NCBI GenBank assembly: GCA_030685235.1
Contig: MU839089.1
Coordinates: 1-64,000, forward strand
DNA length: 64,000 bases
Direction of reading: 5' to 3'
Origin: Copromyces sp. CBS 386.78
Taxonomy: Eukaryota > Ascomycota > Sordariomycetes > Sordariales > Sordariaceae
Made by a program: the position numbers and the translations under genes. Shown piece by piece: positions 57,940-64,000 of this stretch. The notes under the pieces are model-generated. The model did no database searches, was not told where the DNA came from, and saw only the letters and a list, made by a program, of their open reading frames with translations. Each line of letters opens with the position of its first letter. Position 1 is the first letter of the stretch.

Positions 57940-60621
57940 ATGGCCACAGAAACCGGGGACCACCAAGTTCACGAGCTTGTCTGCTCACTTCAAAAATACC
58001 CAGTCGGACCACCTCAACAACCCCTAGCATTGCTCGAGCTTTCCCCAGACACCTCCAAACAACTCCTTTCCCGAACCTTCGACTTCGAACCTAAGCACTC
58101 CGGCGAAGACCTTCTCAATCGGATAAAACATCTCGACGCATGGACAGCAGACCAACTAGGTTTTCTGGACGAAGCACTCGACAAGTTCCTCTTCAAAGTC
58201 CTCGTCAATGACCCACAAGTGGAAACGTCCAACAGCGCCAAACCGTCGAACCCAACACGGTTGATCAAGGAGACCACAAGCAAACCACAAAAGCCGGTGG
58301 AATCTTTTGTGGCACTCAGCTACTGCTGGCACTACCCAGAAGCCTGGTCCCTATCCCTCGGCCTCCAACATGGCGACGCCTCCATCCCTGACAGTCCCCT
58401 AGCACCCGCCATGTTCGAAGCCTTTCTCGCCGAGCGGCTCAGTCCAGAAGAACCGGTGTGGTTAGATCAGTGGTGCATTGACCAGACTAACCAAGAGGAA
58501 AAAGTGGTGGCGATAGGCGCCATGGACGCGCTTTACTACAGCGCTCGTGTGGTGGTCGTTTGTCTGGAGGATGTGAGACTTAGTCCTTCCGACGCGGAAA
58601 TTATTATCAAGTTTGCTGGGTGCGTAGAGAGGAAAGAGAAGCCGGAGGGTCCGGATTGGGAGGAGAAAGAGCAGGTGAGGCTGTGGACGGCTGTGGAAAG
58701 GATCTTTGCTGCGAGGTGGTTTATTAGGGCTTGGTGCGCGCATGAGTACTGGATGGCGCAAAAGGTGGTGTTTTTGGCGCCTGTCACTTCTGACCCGCGG
58801 GCACCGCCGGGGGAGGTGCAGGAGGTGGAGATTGTGAGGTTTGATAATCGGTTTTTGCAGTTGGTGCATGCTGTTGCGAGTAACTGGTTTTCGGGGGAGA
58901 ATGCAGAGACGGCAAGGCGGAGGGAGAGGTATCGAAGAGAAGCTGTCAAGCCAATGTCTGCGGAGGCTTACTATTGGGGTGTCCAGGTTCCGGAGTCACA
59001 TGAGGAAGATCCGGAGTCATATGACGAAGATCCGGAGTCAAAGGAGGAAGATCAGGAGTCGTTCATCAAGAGGAGAGCGTTTGGGATTGCTAATAATCAA
59101 CATCAGATGGGTGACACTGAAGGAAAACTGTTACCGCAAATCAGCTCCTTCGCCATCATCCAGAGTCTTGCTGCGGGATTCGAAAGGGACAAACTTTCTG
59201 TTTGGCTGAATGCATCGCGCACCCGGCTTTTTATCAAGCACAACAACCCCCTTTCGGAAGCTGAAAGGGCATGGATAGCGACCATCGTCTCTCTCGCCTC
59301 AGGAGACGCCACCGTGCTAGCAGCCGTTGGGCCAGCTCTCGGCAATCAAGTCGAGGGTAGAAAGTGGAGAGAAACAGGATGGGCATGCCTTCCCCGTGTG
59401 GATGACTATGTGCACCTAGGCTCGAGCCCTATCTATCCCGCTTTGGACGGTAACCCATCCCTTTCACCTGACGGACTCGCGCTGGACGCTATCGTACTCG
59501 ATACCTCGCTTGGTTTGCAAAGTCCTCACAGTACCAGCATGTCGGCAGCTTTAGGGGCAATAGATTGGTATCTCTATCAGCGGAGGAAGTCGTCGTCCTT
59601 GCCTGCAACGGAAGCGCCAGGAGAGCCAGGCGGGTGGGAAGATATTGATATCATCAACTATTCCTACAGTTGTCACCTCACCCAAGCCCTCGGCATCCTT
59701 CTAGAGCTCTCAGATCCGCCGTCGTTCACTTGGACGCGCCTCTGTCTTTCTCAAGCGTTTCCTAGACCGGGGTCGAAGTACGCGAAGCTTTTGACGCATC
59801 CATCTTGTGTTTCGTTTCTGGACGCTGGCTTTCATGCGCTGTCGGGTGCTAGAGCGTCTTTGAAGGCTGCCGTTGTCTTTGGCGATGTGGATTATGATAA
59901 TTCTGCGTACCTCAGAGCGGTGGACGCTCACCTCAGTACCCTCCACTCCCAGAACCCCGATCTGATCTTCAAAGGCGTGACCGCTTTCCTAGCAATAGCG
60001 GAGGGTATCGTCCGCACAATCTGCGGTGGAGCGGCAGATTATCGCAGAAGGGAAGTCTGCGAGTGGTACAAGGTGCAAGTCAGCGATGCGATTCCTCACG
60101 GTCTAATCGTCTTTGCTCCTCCTCCTCCTTCTCAGTTTCGGAATATCAATTTTACTATTGCCTGCCCGTTAGCGCTGAGTCAATTGAGAGAGATGCAGGT
60201 TAGTTACATGCATCGTGGGTGGATTCTCAAACAGGAGGTAGGAGACGAGACAGTTCAGGAGCATCCGGAGGGCAGGAAGATACCGAGATATATTCTCACA
60301 GGCAAGACTGCACTGTTCATGCCTCTTGGGGGAAGCATCATCAAGCATCCGGAGACGGGGCAGTTGTGTAGGATGGGGGATCCAGTCAGGTATGCGGCTT
60401 CGGGAATTAATAGGGAGGGAGAAAGGAGAACGGTGAGGAGGATCGTCGTGGGCGGCGGCCGAGTCGAGGAGGCGAGGGACCCGGGGATTGGAAGGGAAGT
60501 GAGAGAGTGGCAGGAGAGAAGAGCTAGAAAGGATGCGATGTTGGCTCCTAAGATGGGGATTCTGGAATGGACCGTAATGATTGTGTTGGGGGCGATGCTA
60601 TTGGGATCTTGGAGTTGGTGA
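57940..60621 (+). CDS. HET-domain protein (heterokaryon incompatibility type), 893 aa
   Basis: Intronless, starting MATETGDHQVHELVCSLQ. The HET domain spans about 120-275 with its three conserved blocks: FVALSYCWHYPEAW (near 123), PVWLDQWCIDQTNQEEK (near 173) with MDALYYSARVVVVCLED, and RWFIRAWCAHEYWM (near 258). HET domains are cell-death effectors of allorecognition in filamentous fungi. Residues 351-374 are an acidic tandem repeat of three 7-residue units (PESHEED, PESYDED, PESKEED) plus a partial QES. The middle and C-terminal 500 residues have no domain I recognise. The last about 22 residues (ILEWTVMIVLGAMLLGSW) form a single hydrophobic segment, probably a tail anchor. Placing it in the incompatibility system is by family only; no partner gene is recognised nearby. 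Confidence 0.93.
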   Translation: MATETGDHQVHELVCSLQKYPVGPPQQPLALLELSPDTSKQLLSRTFDFEPKHSGEDLLNRIKHLDAWTADQLGFLDEALDKFLFKVLVNDPQVETSNSAKPSNPTRLIKETTSKPQKPVESFVALSYCWHYPEAWSLSLGLQHGDASIPDSPLAPAMFEAFLAERLSPEEPVWLDQWCIDQTNQEEKVVAIGAMDALYYSARVVVVCLEDVRLSPSDAEIIIKFAGCVERKEKPEGPDWEEKEQVRLWTAVERIFAARWFIRAWCAHEYWMAQKVVFLAPVTSDPRAPPGEVQEVEIVRFDNRFLQLVHAVASNWFSGENAETARRRERYRREAVKPMSAEAYYWGVQVPESHEEDPESYDEDPESKEEDQESFIKRRAFGIANNQHQMGDTEGKLLPQISSFAIIQSLAAGFERDKLSVWLNASRTRLFIKHNNPLSEAERAWIATIVSLASGDATVLAAVGPALGNQVEGRKWRETGWACLPRVDDYVHLGSSPIYPALDGNPSLSPDGLALDAIVLDTSLGLQSPHSTSMSAALGAIDWYLYQRRKSSSLPATEAPGEPGGWEDIDIINYSYSCHLTQALGILLELSDPPSFTWTRLCLSQAFPRPGSKYAKLLTHPSCVSFLDAGFHALSGARASLKAAVVFGDVDYDNSAYLRAVDAHLSTLHSQNPDLIFKGVTAFLAIAEGIVRTICGGAADYRRREVCEWYKVQVSDAIPHGLIVFAPPPPSQFRNINFTIACPLALSQLREMQVSYMHRGWILKQEVGDETVQEHPEGRKIPRYILTGKTALFMPLGGSIIKHPETGQLCRMGDPVRYAASGINREGERRTVRRIVVGGGRVEEARDPGIGREVREWQERRARKDAMLAPKMGILEWTVMIVLGAMLLGSWSW
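58990..59061 (+). repeat. 21-bp in-frame tandem repeat in the HET gene
   Basis: Three 21-bp units (58990-59010, 59011-59031, 59032-59052) plus a partial (59053-59061), each starting CCGGAGTCA (CAGGAGTCG in the last). They encode PESxEED heptads. The repeat can expand or shrink without frameshift. Confidence 0.9.
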
Positions 60622-63104
60622 AATATTGATGGTGTCTTGATCTCGTCAGGTCTTGGTCAAAAGATGACAACATGAAAAACAGAAAGACCAAAGAGTGAAG
60701 CCATGGCATTTGTGCCTGCCTCAAACAGAACGGTGACAAAGATGAAGTCATGGACTTTCAGGAAGGAGCACTTGGCCAATGTACATTCAGTTAGCAGCAG
60801 AGCGGGAATTGTAGAGGTACCTTGAGCAAAAACATGTCCAGTCCCAACCTGGACGAGGTTTTACGTTTCTTCACCTTTGCAATCACGACCTCGAGTTGGC
60901 CTCTTCATCAATGCAGTCGAACCGTATCGAAAACACCACAAATCGTCGGGACCTGCATCACGAAAATCGGACGAATTGCGGAGTGGGTCCTGTCTACCAA
61001 ATTCCAGGGATTCGCAGCGCTCAATGCACCACAACACCAGTGGGTCCCATCGTGGCGCCCAATCTGTCCCTTAAACGGCCCGCGGCGTGATCCCCCTTTC
61101 GGCTTTCAACCGTTATCCAACATCGACCACCAGATATGGCCCATATATGCCGGCGAAAACCGGCGAGAGTCAGTGGGTTTCACTCCTCTGTCCCGTGATC
61201 TTGAATGCAATCAAGCACCAGCAAGAAAGCAACTCCATTGGCGGTCCTGGTCGGTCGTCCATCAGGAAATTCACCGTTTCATCTACCGCCTTGCGCTCTT
61301 TGTATCACGAGGCCCGTCACCGGATATACCCTGGAAATAACGAAGCATAACCCCATCGTGCCATTTCCCTCAAACCCTCAGATTAGCTTTTCACATTTCT
61401 TTGAAGTGGCCTCCATCTGATGGGGTATGTGGGCATTTATCTCACTTCAACCTACCTATGGGGTTGAGATGATCATCACCGTTGAAAAGGGTGTGATCGG
61501 CGGGAGGCGGGCTACGCGCACAGGTGCGCAGGTTTGCTTAGGAGGAAACGATTCAACGAAGGATATCCAAAGGCATGTTGGATGGATACCGATTGCTGTG
61601 GCACTTTGAAGGCCTATCTCGAAATCATTTGTGTGGAAGACTGACCAAGGCGATGACCAACCCCAAACCCATCACAGCCCGCACAGCAACGAAAGTCGGT
61701 GCTCACCGTGCCAAGCGTGCCCATCAGCATTTTTGCGCACCTTGCGTCACCGTACCTCACCGACCTCACCGTGCCTGACCTACCAGTACCGCGCAGTAGC
61801 TTGCCGAGACGGGTCCGGGTCCGGGTGACACTTCGTCGGGTCCGGGTGACACTTCGTCGGGTCCGGGTGACACTTCGTCGGGTCCGGGTGCACTTCCCGA
61901 GCTCCGCTTTTTTTGTGGCGTCGTACCCGCCGCGCCCGGTTCGCCCGGTGCTTGGGCCCGCCCGGTTCCACACTGGACGATAACACCGATGACATTTACA
62001 GCAACAACACGATCAATCATTGTGAGGATCACGCCACCATGGATGCGCTTCAGCGTCATCATCTCGAGCATGTAAGCATGGTCATCATCCACCATTCACC
62101 AGTTTGGGCAAATGAGATGCTTGCAAAAAAGGCAAACCCCGGGTGCAGCTCCCGTATCATTTCCGGGATTTCTTCCTACAGACTTACTCGGCTTTCCCTG
62201 CCGCCACGATCCAGACACTTCAACATAAGAAAGACTTGACGCTTTTGGGCAATGGGGCAGGGCAGTAGATGACCATGTCCTTACCAAAATCGGTGATCCA
62301 CAATCGGTGAGAGATATGACCCAGGTGCCGACAAACAAATTCATGGCAAACAGCGTTTCATCTTTCAGGTGTTGCATCACGCAATCCGGGTGCGGTCCCC
62401 GTACAGTTTTCTCCCAAACCGTCGTCTTTCCAATTCTCCCGAGTCCTTTCGACTAACCAACTCGTTTTGTTAAAAGAAAAATCCCAGCCCATCCAGGCGG
62501 CACTCCCGTGAGCCGTCGTTCCGTTGCAGCATCAGATGTTGAGCAAACATTTCGGCCCTCGGACTCGCTTGCACTGTGACAAACATCTCTCCCACTCACT
62601 CCCATGTTCTCACTGTCTTCGAGTCTCTGGCCCCTTCCAGGACGTCCAAGGTCTGCCAGCCTCACGGTGACGTTTTCAATCTCTTGACAAAGCCCGAAGG
62701 TTTTGATGCTTACCATGAAAGCACCTCGAAAGCATCGATATTGGGCTACTACGTCTGATAAAAACAAAACCAAAAACAACGGAACGCACTCCTGAAACAG
62801 GACAGAGCGGAATGGCAAACTGGACCGATTCCGCACTTCTTTCTCACAATCCACTGTATAGTACCTCGCAATTTCACATATAACGTATGCACGTCGCCAC
62901 ACTTGGCCGGTCAACTGATTGACGGCCTTGAAGGATTCATGAATCTCTCCGAGGAGTCCGGGTGCACCTCCCGAATTAGTTTTCTGGCCCGATTCCCGTT
63001 ACAATGGCACAAATGGTTATGGTTGCAGCAGCTCCGCATCCTGTCAACAAGCTTCTTGACAGTCGACACACGGCCAGCCAACCGCCAACTAAACAATCAA
63101 GGAA
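60622..63104. other. Intergenic region with short repeats
   Basis: No convincing gene. It holds a 21-bp tandem repeat (61811-61896) and four copies of a CCGGGTGCA-type hairpin motif near 61885, 62137, 62386 and 62957. Confidence 0.5.
61811..61896. repeat. 21-bp tandem repeat, about 3.8 copies
   Basis: Unit GGGTCCGGGTGACACTTCGTC at 61817-61837, 61838-61858, 61859-61879 and a partial to 61896, with a shortened copy before. It keeps reading frame on both strands but no gene is supported. Confidence 0.9.
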
Positions 63105-63488
63105 ATGTTCAAACACTGTAACAAACACCACCACCTCTCTCCCACCTTTCCGCACACCATCCTCCTCCTCTCACACCCTTGGGATCTTGACACCCTTGGT
63201 AACCACATGGGCCCGAGCCAGGTCAGCACGAGTTATGCAGCACCCGCCGACACCATCGAAACCAGCAAAGGAAACCTATCAGCCCAGGCCAAACCCTGCC
63301 AAAACCTTCTGGAACACCATTTCCCTGAACTAGCTCGCCATCGGGTACAGTGCCTCCGGCTGAAGAAGAATCCCGAGTTGTGCCTCGCGATGTCGCGCAA
63401 TATGTCTCGCTGCCTTACTGACTTTTACTGTACTCACTGCGCAGCGCACGGTCATTACGGTCTAGGGTGTCCTCGGACATTTCGCTGA
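63105..63488 (+). CDS. Possible small CCHC zinc-knuckle protein, 127 aa
   Basis: A single frame starting MFKHCNKHHHLSPTFP; the true start could be further in or on an upstream exon. Near the C terminus, CTHCAAHGHYGLGCP fits the zinc-knuckle pattern C-x2-C-x4-H-x4-C exactly, with the typical Gly and Pro positions. Zinc knuckles bind single-stranded RNA or DNA. The preceding 40 residues are basic (ARHRVQCLRLKKNPEL). No signal peptide. An overlapping frame on the same strand lacks any motif. The rest has no similarity I recognise, so the knuckle is the only support, and chance matches in such short frames happen. Confidence 0.4.
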   Translation: MFKHCNKHHHLSPTFPHTILLLSHPWDLDTLGNHMGPSQVSTSYAAPADTIETSKGNLSAQAKPCQNLLEHHFPELARHRVQCLRLKKNPELCLAMSRNMSRCLTDFYCTHCAAHGHYGLGCPRTFR

Positions 63489-64000
63489 ATTATGCAGCAG
63501 ACGCTAATCCTCTTCGGTCCTCATGTTTTGGGTCTTATCCATTAACATGTCCACGGTGTCCCTCTGGCCCCCATCTGTACGGTACATTCATCCTCTGTCC
63601 TGTCGAGCCCTGTTGCCATGTGCTGTGCTGCCGCCCACTGGTGCCAAAGGTGCGAAGGCTGCAAAGAGTGGAAGGGTGCACTCCCACACTCCCACACTTC
63701 CGCTCCACTCAAGTTACCATGCCGTGCCGTCGCTGTGTCGTTTCGTTGTCGTTGCCGTTGTTTGCTCGCCGGTCAAGAGAGGCTGCAGGATGTGGCGGTT
63801 TTGGGATTTCTCATTCAGTCCATTCAGAGGCATTCAGTACCGGTATGGCAGTGCGAAACTTGTTCACCGCTCTATGCGCCCCATTGAATCCTCTTTGAAG
63901 CCTCTTTCTCGCTAGTGTGCGAATAGTATTGGTGTTGCTTTTTTCACGTGTTATTCGCAAGAGGTCTTGCTAGGGTGTACTGTAAGTGAAAAGCTCATTT
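63489..64000. other. Window end, nothing recognised
   Basis: Overlapping chance-like frames only. Confidence 0.55.

Noticed and set aside
61766..62095. Minus-strand frame encoding PDEVSPG repeats
   Set aside because: The repeat is open in several frames because the 21-bp unit lacks stops; no gene evidence.
1..64000. CRISPR arrays, bacterial operons, phage genes
   Set aside because: Spliced genes and fungal families make a eukaryotic origin clear; no spaced direct repeats seen.

Overview
The window reads as nuclear DNA of a filamentous ascomycete, most likely a Sordariales fungus close to Neurospora. The genes carry short introns (48-115 bp) with GTAHGT-type donors, CTAAC-like branch points and YAG acceptors. 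Typical filamentous-fungal families are present (HET domain, 2EXR, BTB, X325/BIM1-like, fungal-type GST). One large AT-rich block is a retroelement rewritten almost entirely by C-to-T/G-to-A change, the mark of RIP. I can support fourteen protein genes, two of them weakly, plus four clear tRNA genes, one degenerate tRNA-like locus and several repeats. Much of the window is long intergenic or leader DNA with only chance reading frames.

Layout. 0-4.6 kb: a foldback-like element with perfect 34-bp inverted ends around triplet repeats, then empty DNA. 4.6-18.7 kb: an unknown protein, a BTB protein, a fungal-class GST convergent with a Kv-beta-like aldo-keto reductase, and an unknown acidic/serine-rich protein. 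21.5-24.5 kb: a divergent protein kinase convergent with a GPI-anchored X325/BIM1-like copper protein. 26.2-26.5 kb: tRNA-Gly and tRNA-Val. 27.5-32.2 kb: a secreted, Kex2-site-containing repeat protein and two proteins of unknown function. 34.6 kb: tRNA-Pro. 38.2-43.7 kb: a RIP-destroyed Ty1/copia-type LTR retrotransposon with 164-bp LTRs and a 5-bp target duplication. 44.6-48.7 kb: a divergent zinc pair. 49.7 kb: tRNA-Ile with intron. 50.8-52.2 kb: a 2EXR protein. 54.5-57.3 kb: a five-exon DUF1399/glycine-rich protein. 57.9-60.6 kb: a large HET-domain protein. 60.6-64 kb: repeats and a possible small CCHC zinc-knuckle protein.

The most interesting system is the zinc pair. A small secreted, probably GPI-anchored, Cys/His-rich protein (minus strand) is divergent from a ZIP-family zinc transporter (plus strand) across about 1.9 kb. 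The small protein has two C-x2-H-x5-C modules and the transporter ectodomain has three. In three of the five modules a phase-2 intron interrupts the same codon, two residues before the last cysteine. This shows a shared, duplicated exon module and suggests a scavenger-plus-transporter unit like the known fungal PRA1/ZRT1 and aspf2/zrfC pairs, but with a different zinc-binding module. The other notable locus is the Kex2-type repeat precursor at 27.5 kb.
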